Origin: Perkinsus olseni
Lineage: Eukaryota > Perkinsozoa > Perkinsida > Perkinsidae
Length of the DNA stretch: 64,000 bases
Direction: 5' to 3'
NCBI GenBank assembly: GCA_013115135.1
Contig: JABANP010000143.1
Location: 48,065 to 112,064, forward strand
Position numbers and translations under genes: made by a program. Of this stretch, positions 38,520 to 50,645 are shown in pieces. The notes below the pieces were generated by a model that saw nothing but the letters and a program-made list of their open reading frames with translations, did not search any database and was not told the origin of the DNA. Position 1 is the stretch's first letter; the number at the start of each line of letters is the position of its first letter.

Positions 38520-39486
38520 ATGGTGTCCAGTCGCTTGGTACCTGCAGTAGGAGCATGGGCCCTTGGCATGATGATAAACTCGGTAGTAAACGTGTGGGCC
38601 CAATATAGGGCCGACTACTACTGGCCTCGAGACCCTCAAACAGGACTAGTGGTCAATCCTACTGTCTTGCCTGACTTGGGTTTTGATCTGCTGCCGCACT
38701 ACTCTGAGCGATGGCCTTGGGTTCAGCCTCCCGGACACGTGCATGCTGCTTTGTATGCTCTTCGCTATTGGTCGCCTCTTTTTCGCCTTCAAGCCGAGTC
38801 GTGCCGCTATTATAATCAAAAGAGCGCTGCTGCTGAGCTCAGCCTCGTACCTTGGCCGGGCACTCTGTGTGCCAGTGACGATGTTGCCGAATCCCGACCC
38901 GATGTGCATGCCGCGTTTGGTAGAAGGGAGTCCCTTCTGGTCTGTAATGTTGATGCCTTTCGGCCTCGCTCACACCTGTGCAGACGTCTTCTATTCGGGT
39001 CACTCGATACCAATTACTCTGTCGATTTTGGTATGGTCGACATACACGAGGACGTGGCAGGAGAGGCTCTTGGGTGTCGGCTTCGGAGCCTTCTCACTCC
39101 TCGTCATCATTTGCACACATTTCCACTACACTTTGGATGTTGTCTACGGAGTTGGTGTCACGACCATCATATGGCTTCTCTATCATTATGCATTGACCGT
39201 CCCGGCTGTGGTCCTTAATTCGCCGTTCCTCGTGTTTTGGGAACTCGATGCCTTCCTGCGTGGGTCGGCCACAGCAGCAGCAGCCTCGGTATCCCCCACT
39301 GGTGGCCGAGTTAGGCTCAACAACGACACAGCGCGGCACTCTTTGCTGGCCGACGTCGAGGCCGGTTGTGGTGTGGCATCCGAAGTCCGGCTACAGACGC
39401 TGTACACAGGGATCGTTCCGCTGAGATTTGCAGAGGACCCGCGGCTGCTCTGGGGTACTAGGGCTGAGGGTGTCGATGGAAGGTAA
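38520..39486 (+). CDS. sphingomyelin/IPC synthase-like membrane enzyme, copy 3 (one-base frame break)
   Basis: From ATG 38520: MVSSRLVPAVGAWALGMM, VNVWAQYRADYYWPRD, then DLGFDLLPHYS. At about 38701-38712 the frame must move by one base to continue as GLGFSLPDTCMLLCML, which matches copy 1 (GFSLADVSM) without a gap. The rest is intact: LGRALCVPVTMLPNPD, HTCADVFYSGHSIPITLS, CTHFHYTLDVVYGVG, and the tail RFAEDPRLLWG. All catalytic residues lie after the break. No GT...AG pair can span the break. It is a new lesion, a sequencing error, or recoding. Closest in sequence to copy 1. Confidence 0.78.
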
Positions 39487-40340
39487 TGAAGGGATAAGGA
39501 GTGGTGAGCAACCAGCCATTCTCAGTTGGTCGACTATCCGTGGTGGGATTGTTGGTCCGTCGCAAACCACCTTTAGGCAGCAGGCATGTCAGGGTATCAA
39601 TGGGGCTGGTAAGGTGCTCAGCTGCGGATATCGTGTCACTTCCATTTCGAAGAACCCGGTCGTCATGCTTGCTCGGTAGGTACGAGTGTTCCCGAGCCGT
39701 CCCAGAGCAGCGGTGCCGCCCTTCAAGGGAACATGCGGGCCCGCTGAATGCTCTCAAGTGTAGCGGCACGTTTGCTATTACTATAGGCTCCGCTTCGCGC
39801 ACGTCACAGCGGATTTTTTCGGTGAAGTTTTTAACCATGGCGTCACAACGGGCTTTTGTATGATTGTATTTCAGTCCCGAATTTCGCGCTCTGAGTTGAG
39901 TGCGTCAGAAGGGATATACTGCGATTCGCAGTCTGCGAATTCCTCATTCAATGTCTAATTCGCAGTATATCCAATGACAATTTGTCAAAAAGGGAACTCC
40001 CTGGCAACTCCTAGGTAGTTACTACCTCTTCATGCCATGGCTGTCGCCTCGCCGAAGGACGCTGACGCTATGGCCAAGTGGCGGTTTTCGAGGATGGGGA
40101 AGCGTGGTTTGGCCAGATTGAAGAGTGATATAATGAGGTACCGGCGCTGGAAGCTCATTATTACTTCGAACCTTTGCGCCTTGTGTCAGACTTGGGAATG
40201 CATTATCGGTAGAGCAGTTCGTTCGTGTCATGCTTCTGAGCCTGAATAGAGATGAGGATGGAGATGCACTCCCCGATGAACTTTCGGAAGATAAGGAACT
40301 CGCCCTCGTACAGGAGTTGATCCGCTGGTAAAAAAAACCC
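39487..40340. other. intergenic with an inverted repeat, ahead of the hAT-type element
   Basis: No supported gene. Contains the hairpin-within-hairpin structure at 39912-39972 and ends in an A-rich run that supplied the target site of the transposon at 40341. Confidence 0.4.
39912..39972. repeat. 13-bp inverted repeat enclosing a second hairpin
   Basis: GGATATACTGCGA (39912-39924) and its exact reverse complement at 39960-39972 enclose 35 nt. Overlapping the first arm is ATTCGCA-GTC-TGCGAAT, a 7-bp stem with a 3-nt loop. The two structures share bases, so they are mutually exclusive foldings. Confidence 0.75.
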
Positions 40341-41352
40341 CAGGGTGTCTGAGAATCTTTCCGCGGAAACTCTCGCGGAAAGTTTCCAGGAAAAATTTCC
40401 TAATTTTTGCGGGCGCTAGATTTTTCCGGGAAGTTTCCTGAAGAGACTTTTCGAAGGTGAGGAAATTTCAACGCAGGAGACTTGCCTCATGATCATGCGC
40501 AGCTCCTCGAAGCGTGAGATAAGTTCCTTCGCCTCTATATGTCACGTCAAGACATATTGAGTGGGAGGAACATAGCTATCCGTTTGGTCTGGTCTGCACA
40601 CTGGAGCTGGTGGATTCTCCACCATCCATAACCACGATCTGACGATATATGATATGTCACCTATCGCAAATTTAGCAGCGGGGCGAATGAGTAGTCGCAC
40701 GTGAACCGGAGTGACAGCCTGTCACTGACCAGCCAGGTAGAGGGGCTCCTCGGAGGGAGCCGACGTACTCCACGAGGGGAGCGGGAAACTCCACGAAGGG
40801 AGCTGGGACTCCGCGATGGGAGTTGGGTCTCCATTAGGGGAGAAGAGAAAAAAAATAAGCACGCTAGGCGCCAGTTGAGCCACTAGCGTCTCGGCGTGGC
40901 CTTCACATGAGGTCGCCGTCGCGCGCCCAGTTAGGGCCTGAAACCGTTGTGTCGGAACGCAGCTGAGATCCGCGCCGTGCGCGGGCCCCGGGACAAGCCC
41001 CTGTACTAGTTTCACCCTCGTCGAACCCTACGGGTTTAACTCTACAGTATCCCCCTGGAGCACTTTTCCGCCCAAACCAGAATGTTCGCCAATTCGCAAC
41101 CCTCGCACAAGCATTGCGGAGTGTCTTCTTTGAAAGACTGAAAAGTTCCTTCTCGCAAGACCCCTGAATGCCCAGAGTCGCAGGCTTCGTTCCTGTGTTG
41201 GACCTGGCTGGGAGCACTTGAAACGGCATAGATACCGTTTTTCGCAAATTTCAGAATTCTCGTTAATTTCCGGAAAAATTCCGGGAAGGATTCTTTGGAA
41301 ATTTTCCGCTATTTCGGGAGTACTTTTGAAAAGTAACTTTTCAGACACCCTG
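40341..41352. mobile_element. non-autonomous hAT-type DNA transposon, complete with TSD
   Basis: A 1012-bp element with 12-bp terminal inverted repeats CAGGGTGTCTGA at 40341-40352 and its reverse complement at 41341-41352. The 8 bases directly outside on both sides are identical, AAAAACCC (40333-40340 and 41353-41360). The CAGGG tip and 8-bp duplication are hAT features. Subterminal regions are rich in GGAAA/TTTCC words on both ends, including a palindrome TTCCGCGGAA at 40359-40368, as expected for transposase binding sites. No open frame resembles a transposase, so it depends on an autonomous relative. Inside, 40750-40850 has imperfect repeats around GGGAGNTGGGACTCC. Confidence 0.85.
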
Positions 41353-42546
41353 AAAAACCCTGGATTGCCATCAAAATAACCATTCTGTGGCAAGAGCCTT
41401 ACACGCTTAGCAGATCGAATAGGTGTGACTTCCTGTTCGACAGCGGAGGGCTGATGGAGTCCAATGGCAACGGTATTCTGCTTAATTCCTAGGACGCCGG
41501 ATTGGGCGTGTCAATTATCTGGAAGACTAGTCGCAAGTTCCCGGGAGTAAAACTCTCTGGCCCAACTTGGGCCGCCCAAGGATCAAGGCTACACCTCGAT
41601 CACATAGTTTAATATGCAGGATATTGACATTGTGATTCATTGGCAGCCGGCGCGTTATTGGAGAAGCGGCGACTTTGCTTGCTTGGCGCGGTCGGAGATC
41701 TCAGCGACCTGGCATTCGCAGACAGTAGTCTGACTTCCCACATCACTGCGTTCGTGATAGAGTGCGCGGCTCCGGTACGATGCCAACGGATGTAGACTGA
41801 GAACATTACGGCCGAAGCTTTCGCGGTTGCTCGCCAATGATCGAGGTGAAGGTGTGTGAAGAGGAGGGATTTATCGCGGGTCAACAAGACTCTTTGCTAC
41901 GCTTATGGATGGGGATCAGCCAAATAGTGTAGCGGGACAATCATCGTCGCTCTAGCTGGGACGGACGGCTTCACCGTTACGTGTCGAGTGTTTTCGTTGA
42001 CCAGCGCGGGGCACAGCTCCCAATCCCTCGAGGGCGTTCACATGATAGAATTCGACGCACAAGAGGCGTTCCGAGTAGTAGCCGTCCCTGAGCCGGACCG
42101 AAAACAACTGTCCTTCATCAAATAGAGGCTCACGGGGGCAGGAAGACGCCTCAATCTTCTAACACCGAGGGTTACCGTTCGGGCTCATGACTAGCCCACT
42201 CTTGTGGGTCAGAGCGGCCTCGGTTGGGCTTCGATTACTGAAGCGTCTACTTGGTGAGCAGTGCTTGCGGTAGCCGTGGGCATTCATTGAGCGGACTTTT
42301 CCAATGCTCTAGCCCAGCGGCAAGTGTAACGGTTGCGCTGCAATCACGATAGAGATCGACATGTAAAACTTGTGATCCGATTCGCATTGAAATTCACGAG
42401 TTCGACCTGGCGGCGATCCACTGGTCGCGTCGCATAACACCATTCTTCGGGTGGCATCCGGATAAGTTGGTCTCTCGTTTGTATTCTAATAGTCTCAAAT
42501 CGATGCTTAAAGAGGATGATCCTCTGAGGATCCAATTACACCTCAC
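41353..42546. other. intergenic, no gene seen
   Basis: Only short scattered frames, with no motif, tRNA or repeat recognised beyond the TSD. It should include the promoter of the EF-hand/WD40 gene. Confidence 0.4.
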
Positions 42547-45500
42547 ATGGCTGGCATTGTGTCACAACTGGACTCCGATCTTGAGTTTTCAGCGCTGTTG
42601 AATAAACGGTTCATTATGAATGGGTCCGAGGTAGTACCGCTTGAAAATCGCATTTTCACCGGGTCCCGTAGCCCTCTGAGTTTGATTTAATCTTGTTTGT
42701 GACGGAGGTACGATCAGCTTGATGTGGATGGCAGTGGAGCTCTGAGCTGGGATGAGATAGCGTCTCTCGTGATTGGAAGAGGCCTCTGTGAGGGAGCTAT
42801 CGAGGAGTACGGGTGGTCCCTTACTCGTTTGAGCCTCAGACTTTGAGGGAAAGTTCTCCCGTGAACGTGTCATGACCGCTGGTTCCATGCCTTAGTGCCA
42901 CATCTAACCGTTTCATCCCGTTCAAGGGATGCGTCGACACCGGCCTCCACACCACCGCTATATCGCTCGTGAGGCACATGAAGGGGCCTAAAACGGACAG
43001 AATAGCATACTCTGAGCAGGGGTCCACGGTAGGGATGCCGAGCGTTCCGCTGGGTGCTGTATTTACAGTCCTCAGATCCTCCGCTTCGCAAATGTGGACT
43101 TGGCACCTCATTCGACACTTGACACCCGAGCTGAGGACGAAGACCCTTGCTGTATCTTGTGCCTTGAGTAGTGGTAGAGAACCTTTCGTCAGGAGAGCAG
43201 TGGTCTTCTGCTGCGGCATGATGTAGCGCGTATCTTGACGAAAGGGGTCGCGGGGAAATGATCTCAAGAAACCGCTGAGGAATACTTTGTAATCAGTGTG
43301 TGGAGAATGCGCCGGCGGCGGATGTTAGGGGGGAAATGCGCGATCATTGTGTTACTTTGGTTGCCAGAATGCGGTAGGTACTTGCCTGAGTGGAATACAT
43401 GTGTCCTCGGAGGCTCTGATATGTCACTACGCTTCTACGATTGTCGTGATCTAGCCCGATCAAACCTTTCGAGTGAGTTGAATTGCTCCTACTCTCAGGG
43501 TGTCAGCCCTAAGCTAGTCTTGGGCTTTGTTTTCAGCTGGACAAGGGGATAGGGCGAGGTTTCGGCTTCGACGTAAGATTGTAGTTCCGGCAGCTCAACC
43601 CGGGTGGGTCGGGGTGGTGCTCTCGCAATCGAGGTTCGCCTCAAACCTTTAGAGCATATGTTGGTCCCCGTCGTCGCAAACTCTCTTCACTGCTGGCCAT
43701 GACGGTTGTATCTACGCCTGGGATGTTGCCGCGGCGCTTGCTCCTGGGGGAGTGGCAGGTGATACTGGATTGCTGTGGATGAATGGTATGACGGCCGTGC
43801 CCTCCAGATGCTCTAGCATTGAGGATTAAGGAGAGAGGATATAGTGAGCATAAGTCCATGGGGCAGCAGAATAGTAGGCCCATGTTACTGGGGGGGGATC
43901 CGCCTGTTTATTCGTCCTTCGCAGTTGTCACGGACGACGGGCGGAGTTCCAGTGATAACCTTGAGTATTCCGAAAGCGGCAGTTGGGAACCAGTCGCTCA
44001 TGTCGGATCAACACAGACCTTACCTCGCACAGGCAAGTTACAGGCATGTCCGAACGAACGATCGCCATGGTTCGGAGATCCTTGCGATATGTCACCTTGG
44101 GCATACTAGCAACGTACTTTGACATTATCACTCTTGAGAGCTGGGGACACGAAGCATGTGTTCAGCCCTTCCACAAAACCATGTCGCGTCGGAATTTTTT
44201 CTATGTACACTATAACAACTCGGAGCCGGAAACTTTGTGTGTGTAGTCATCAGATATGCAGGAGTAATTCGTCTCGAAATCAATGACAACCTCAATATCT
44301 CAGTGGAGTATTTGAAACCGTCGATTTTAGCACGTTCACAAAACTGTATCACATTCTGCAACTCTTCCGATTTTTAATCCATGAGCGACAGAATCGCAGC
44401 GATAATTTGACATTCGTGTTTACCAGTCGCGCCGATTGGCTATGGATCTGGTAACTCACGCATGCACACGAAGTGCGCAGCATCCCACTATTAGAACTCG
44501 CCCAACACTTAGAAGAGAGCTCGTGTTGCGAATCGGACAGCCGGGAAGGAGGCAGTCTTACCAGACGACCCCCACCGTTACGGTCGATTCAAGACCGAAC
44601 TGATACACATCGTGCTAGGCACCTGAAGGCCGCTATGTGTTTGCGTGCAAGAGAGTGGGCGTTACAAATCCGGTCATCCTCGGGCGCTCTGCCACCGTCG
44701 ATAAACGTGTCAATGATTCTAGCGCGTTGCAGCTTCTGCACGCCTGAGGAGCATAGCTACGGTTCGCTGGTACATCTACGGTGCATTCTCCAGCGACTCG
44801 CAAGAGGTTTGACCAGACAATCTCGCTCACTGAGGCGAGCGAGATTGACTTTGACTTTCATGTACAGTACGTTATTTCTGCGTACGAGCTGACTACACGC
44901 ACCTGCCGAGTCACTGAGTCAAATTCTGGGCCGCACTTTTCTTTGTAATTTTGAGTAAAATCCGATTTGATATAGTATTGTGGGTGGATTTACATACCTC
45001 CTCCTTTCTCAGTGGATGCTTCGGAGAGGGGCTCCACTAAAACACTATGCAGCACTTCCCTCCGATTCAACGGGACCGCCTCTTGAAGGTCGTTCTAGAA
45101 GGTGTAGAGTCCAGCAGTAATGGCCTTTGCCTTATTCTATTCTCATCTGCAGACTGTCACCTCAGCTGCCAACCCCTCGGTCAACCCCTCGACCCAGTGT
45201 TGGTCCGGAAGATAGAGCGGTGGGCCTCTCTTGCCCTTCCCCAAGGTTGCTCGGCTTCGGTACTGTATTCCTTCAGATAACTTCCTTAGTAGAGCTACCG
45301 GACCTAGGTCTGATAGCTAGCTGTGGTCTCAATCAGTTGATAGTTCTATGGGACGTTCATACGGGTAGCCGAAAGCGTGTAAGGTGTGCAACATCGACGG
45401 TCGTCCTGATGACCTGCTTCGAGGCAGGTCCTCGCAGGCCACACCAAAGCCATCACTTGCATGGCCTTCAGTGGTAATCTTAGCAATACAGTCAACGTAT

Positions 45501-48500
45501 GCCTCGTCAGTGGAGGCTTTGACTATTCTATCCTGGTCAGTTGGGCAGCCGCGGGGCTCAGGCTCTTCGATTCGTAGGCAAGCCGCTGTAGGTGTGGAAC
45601 CCGTATTACAGTGACGCCCCTTGAGTGCTATACGCTCCCACCAAGCCCCCGTGCAGGCAGTTGAGATCCTCCCGAGCGTCCCTGGCCTGGATGGTCGGTG
45701 CCGGTTGCCTATCGACTCGTTGCTCTAGCGCCTTGCTGCTCACCGCGAAGCTGTTGGCTCGCTCCAGGCAGCCCGTGTATATCGCCCCGCTGCAGCCCCT
45801 CGCGTGCTTCTACATTGGGTTGGCGTACTTGTTTAGATATTCATAGGGTCGTGTCGGTGGACTCATTGGCCTGCATTAAAGTACACGATATAACCACCAA
45901 CCAATTGTTACAATCCTTGCCCATACCGGAGATATCGATGCTCAACGATTTCACCTTGGTGAGCTACTGCCCCCTCCATCGCAGTCTCTCGAAGCTGAAG
46001 ACCCTCAGATCCGCACCGCACGCTCTGACGGCACCCCGTTGGTCCGTGCTGTGGCCTGCGCACGCCAATTCCGTGTGTTCGACCTCTGTACGGCACTGGC
46101 GGGTCACGGCGAAAGTACGTATCTTGTGGCGAGATTTGGCTTCTTTTGCTGAGACATCACGTGCGGCTTTCACTGCCGGACCCTCGGCACTCCCTTCTAC
46201 AATGGTGCCCCAACGTAGCGGTACTCATCGGAACGTTAGTGTAACGGTAACGCATCAGTATCGGTCACCGCCGTGCCCGACGCTCTCAGTAGCGATGGTT
46301 CAGATGCAGCTGATCGATTGGCAGGATGGGAGGGTGAAGGAGAGCTACAGAATGTCGTCAGCATTGCCCGAGCCTTCGCGGTCGGTGCTTCTTGTGGTCG
46401 TCTTACCTCTCTCTGTTGCAACACGCCAGCTGCGTCTTCGCAGTTTCACAGCCTCCTTCTGACGGCATCACATTCTGTCGTCCGATCGTGGCGTATCGAT
46501 GTGGATGCAGCACCGATCCTCAACAGTGTCATAAGGCACTCCTCAGAAGTATGAGTACTGGGGATGCTAGCGACGCTACTGTGACCTTAAGCTCCCCCGT
46601 CCCCTGGGTACGACGATGCTCAGGTCTCCTGCTTCTGCCTAGGCGACCGTGGTCTCAAGGTCTTCATCGGTGACTTCAGGGGAGGGATTGCTGCGTACGG
46701 TTATCATGCTCACCCCATAGACCTTGTCACTTCTCCTCATCAGCTACAACCTCCACACAGGGAGCCTCCTCTCCTGCTACTCTCCCCATTCCCACGCTAT
46801 CGCCGACCTATAGTGGGTATCTTCCCTCGTAGTCCTCGGCGGACCGGCACGTCCCTGTTCAGCTACAGTCCATGCGGAGATCGCGCTCTGCTGTCTGTCT
46901 CCTCTAACAACTGCGCCAAGGTGCACGCGGAGCTCGAAGGGGAGGGTGTCGTTAACAGAGAGCCGACCGTGCTCCGTAGGCACTCCGCTTTTCCCCACCT
47001 ACCTTCCACCAAGATCAACGTCAGCTTGATCTCTCCTCAGGCACAGCCTCCAACCTCCACCTGCAGCCGTTGACGACGGTAGCCTTCTCGCAAGGTCGAG
47101 GCCTGGTGGCCTTTGGAAGCGTCGATGCTGTAGTTAGCGTGAGGTCCTTCGAGAGCCTAGGCTTCGTGGGGTCAGTATCAGCGTCCTTTGCTGCGTAGTA
47201 GCATGCTGCTCCGTCAGGCACTGTGTGGGTCACCGGTCAGAGATAACAGCATTGAGCTTCCTAGACCCTCTCGCGTTGCTTGTCACTGCTGATGCCCTGG
47301 GCAATGTGAGAGAATAAGAGGCACTCGTCACATTCTCTCAAGGCTCAGTCGTAGCCGTATGAGCTGCTCGTCACCCTTCAACATCAGACCGTCCCTTGTA
47401 CATAATGCCTCAGTATACTTTGATATGGATCGCTGATGTCTCCAGGTGGCCCTATGGAGCCTCCCGCCGGTCCGAGAAGACTTTCAGTTCAAGTGTCTTT
47501 ACCGGTTCATCAACATGAGGACTCTGGGAAAGACCGCGGCAGTCACTTCTATTGACTTCGTTCTCACCGGCGTCGGAAACTCCACCTGGTTCGTTTGCGT
47601 TGAGATTGGATGCTCACCTGTCACTTTTCCGTGGCATTTAGTACGTTTACAGCTTCTACCCCTCACGAGGAGTGGGCCAGGACGGCAGCGACGATGCGGG
47701 AGGGGGATTTCCTAGCTCCTGTTGGTTTTGGCTCCGAGGTCAGAATGGTTCTCATCGGCCTCGATCAGAGTCGTTTCTGGTCAGGGACGAGTGTTGGGAG
47801 GAGCGGAGGGAGATCAGTGCAGCGGACGCCGCGATGAGGACGTGAAGTTCTTCAGTAGACGGGCGCCGTGGTCGTCGTTCTCTGATCACTGGTTGCGTTA
47901 TGCTTCCTGCACTTTGGCGCTTGCTCACAGCTTCCCTTCTCGAAGGTACTCAGCCGCCCCTGACACTGACAGGAGCGGCAGGGTAAGCCTGTCGTTGGTT
48001 ACTGGTGACGAGGAGGGCTACGTGCGGTGGTGGGATTGCGATCACTTCATACACTCGCAGGAGATACTAGCGTTGGGTGTGCTGGGAGTTCTGAGGTAAG
48101 TCCCCGAGAGAGATCATTCAGGGTTGCATCTACCGGGGTTCCCTGCGAGGATGGCTCAGCGACAGCGGAACCCTCATTGGAAGGGGACGGCAGATGGCCT
48201 GGAGATGGCGGAGCTGGCAGTGTCCAAGGCCAGGCAGCTCGGGTGGAAGATAACAGCTGTGAGTCGGAGGCTGCTACGGCGGTAGGGAGCTGCGTTGCTG
48301 CTGTTAGCTTCTTGAAGGCAGACGCCTGATCGCGTCTGAGCGCCTCTGGAAGGCTCACGAGGAGGCAGTGTCGTCCGTGCAGGTAGCGTGACTAGTGTTC
48401 TCCCCTCGTAGTGGGCACCTCCCCCAATCCGTATCGTCCTAAGGTCCTCACCGATCCGGGTAGGCTGATATCTGTCGGGGTAGGCGGCGATGGGTGCAAG

Positions 48501-48578
48501 GTGTGGTCATGGGAAGGGAGGCTGCTGCGAGTGGTGGGTAGCCGTAGATGGTGTCGAAACCAGCGTCAGTACTCGTAG
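42547..48578 (+). CDS. EF-hand plus WD40-repeat protein (WDR49/WDR64-like), many exons
   Basis: Exon 1 (42547-42630) reads MAGIVSQLDSDLEFSALLNK. It joins in phase 0 to 42718 on, giving an EF-hand loop DVDGSGALSWDE. Then come WD-type blades: PEWNTCVLGGSDMSLRFYDC, TLFTAGHDGCIYAWDV, LGLIASCGLNQLIVLWDVHT, VLAGHTKAITCMAFSG, VVSVDSLACIKVHDI, CLGDRGLKVFIGDFRGG, LSLVTGDEEGYVRWWD, LISVGVGGDGCKVWSW. The order, EF-hand then many WD blades, matches the EF-hand/WD family found in ciliated organisms. The stretch 43850-45040 shows no coding, so it is either a 1.2-kb intron, unusual here, or the border of two genes. Exon borders are approximate after the second exon. Confidence 0.6.
43850..45040. other. long non-coding stretch inside the EF-hand/WD40 locus
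   Basis: Short frames only. If the WD blades on both sides belong to one protein, this is by far the longest intron in the window. No terminal repeats or target-site duplication of a transposon were found. Confidence 0.4.
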
Positions 48579-49095
48579 CCGCTCTTATTGGGTTTCTGCT
48601 CTATAATAGATTCACTCCGTGGGGAACAGTACGAGGCCCATACGGCCTTCCAAGGAGCCGGTCACGGAGAGAGACTTGCGGTACTATGAAGAAGGAGATC
48701 ATCGTCTACGGGACTTGCTGGAGAAGGTGGGTGTTGGTTGGATTGCCCAGCGGCCACTCACAGCGGCATGCAGGCTAAGGCGATAACAGAAGCGGAGCCA
48801 GTGGTGAAGGCAAGGCATCGGAAGAGCATCCTTCAGCGGTGGGGTGCCCTCTAAATCGGCTCCATTCCGCCATGGATAGGCTCATGGAACTCAAGGGACA
48901 CCAGCAGGGACCCAACCAGGACTGCTCTGAGCTGTGCCGTCGCTCCTATAGACCATGACGCTCACGAAGACACCTTTCCACACTCCGTGTCTCACGCGAC
49001 CGGCAGGAGTTGCGTTAGCCTATCCACTTCCATGGTAGCCTGCATTGGTGCAGTTGTTGTTCCTCCTCCTGTATCATAGCCCCCTTCCTCTCACC
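48579..49095. other. intergenic, no gene seen
   Basis: Between the last WD blade and the first exon of DUS2. A frame at 48548-48778 begins with a hydrophobic helix (SVLVAALIGFLLYN) but has no other support. Confidence 0.35.
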
Positions 49096-50645
49096 ATGGT
49101 TCCTCACTCGGAAGAGGTGGTGTCAACCTACCCCTCCCTCTCCGACCGATATCGCAATGTAGGAGATCCTTGCGCCCATGGTCCGAGCGTGCACCCTTCC
49201 CCTTCGGAAGCTGACGGCCAGTTACGGTGCGGACTTGGTGTACTCTGAGGAGATCATCGATCAGAAGATCTACAACTCGAAGCGAGTCTGGGACCCGTCC
49301 TTCAAGACCTGGGACTACATCTCACAGCGTGACAACTCCCTGGTCTTTCAAACAGCGGAAGATGAGAAGCCCAAGCTCATCTTCCAGATGGGTACCAATA
49401 GCGGCCCAGGAGCTCAGAAGGCGGCCATGACCCTCTTGCAGGATGTAGACAAGAATACTGAGTTTGCGTAGCACGGAGTGGCTGTTCGATCTCAGGTGGC
49501 TGGCTTCGACGTTAATATGGGCTGCCCGAAGTCCTTCAGCATCAAGGGGCGGCATGGGGTCGGCACTCCTGAAGAAGCCTGAGGTCGCCACTGATATTCT
49601 CAAGACCCTCCGTCGTAAGTGCTGCTGCTGCTTTGCCCTGCTGCGAGTGCTGTCCCCGTGAAAGCTTGCGAAGGCTCTTTGTTTGTTTATTTGCGGTCCT
49701 CTATTCAGGGACCGTACCAGAGACTATGCCAGTAACGTGCAAAGTACGGCTGATATGTGACACGCAGCAGCCCACAGAGGAGGAGCTCCAAGACGTCATC
49801 AAACGGACGAGCGAGTTCATCAAGGGATGTTCAGATGCCGGCGCCTGCGCTGTGGCCTTGCACACTCGTACGTTTCTGGGGTTGTAAAACCTCCCACAGG
49901 GCCGTACCGACTGCTAGGTACCATCCCTATGCGACCACGCAACCCGGCGATCTGGCCAACATTCGCTCAAGTACAGCAGTTGTGTCCTGATGTGCTACTC
50001 ATCCCCAATGGGGACTTCTTCGACCGGAGGGCCATCGAGGTCGGCGGGGCTATAGCTCGTTATAGAGGGAGGGACTGCTTACTGGTCAGGCTTTCCGTGC
50101 TCTGATGGACGAGACTGCCGTGCCGTGGTCCAACAGCTTCATGATTGCCCGAGGGGGCCTTTATAATCCTCAGATGTTCGATAAGACAGGTAAGGGATGC
50201 TTAGCATGATGGGGACTGGCAGTGTCAGTACCGGCCACAGTGTGATGAGCCATACCACTCCTTTCGCAACTCATGGCTCTCAGGTAAGGGCATGTCCCTA
50301 CCGAAAAAGGAGGTGTTGCAGGAGTACATGCATCTCGCAACACGGTACGGGAGCCCGCACCAGAACACCAAGTGGGTGCTGGCACAACTCCTCACCAACG
50401 ATACCATGTACGAAGGCCAGCCTGTGAAGGTCATTCAACAGACACTCAGCCGCTGCAAGTCCCATGAGGCGCTTTGCAATGCTCTTGGCATTACTGATTT
50501 TGATAAGGCAGCCTACCACCCCAAGGCCCATACTGTCAACTACTTCAAGGAGGTCATTGCTCCCCTCTCGACAAAACCGAAAAATTCCTTACAATTTGGT
50601 ATGTGTTTATGTAAAGTGCGTTTACTGTATTGTCGTGAGGTATGA
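49096..50645 (+). CDS. DUS2: DUS2-like tRNA-dihydrouridine(20) synthase, 7 exons (one-base frame break)
   Basis: FMN enzyme reducing U20 in the tRNA D loop. Exons: 49096-49116, 49163-49444, 49496-49614, 49709-49867, 49900-50039, 50090-50189, 50284 on. Seen: ILAPMVRACTLPLRKL (FMN pocket), GADLVYSEEIID, PKLIFQMGTNS, VAGFDVNMGCPK with the catalytic cysteine, GGMGSALLKKP, PVTCKVRL, CPDVLLIPNGDFF, FMIARGGLYNPQMF, and GSPHQNTKWVLAQLL. Within exon 3, at AAGGGGCGG (about 49545), one extra G breaks the KGGMG motif. Dropping it restores both the motif and the phase of the downstream junction. The 3' end is unclear because the frame runs into CFAP58. Confidence 0.82.

Noticed and set aside
46216..46320. 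A-box-like GTGTAACGGTAACGCA
   Set aside because: No acceptor pairing, no proper B box, and it lies in the WD40 locus.
49920..50010. Second frame break in DUS2
   Set aside because: Choosing the donor at 49868 instead of a later reading gives CRPYRLL... in phase with no break.
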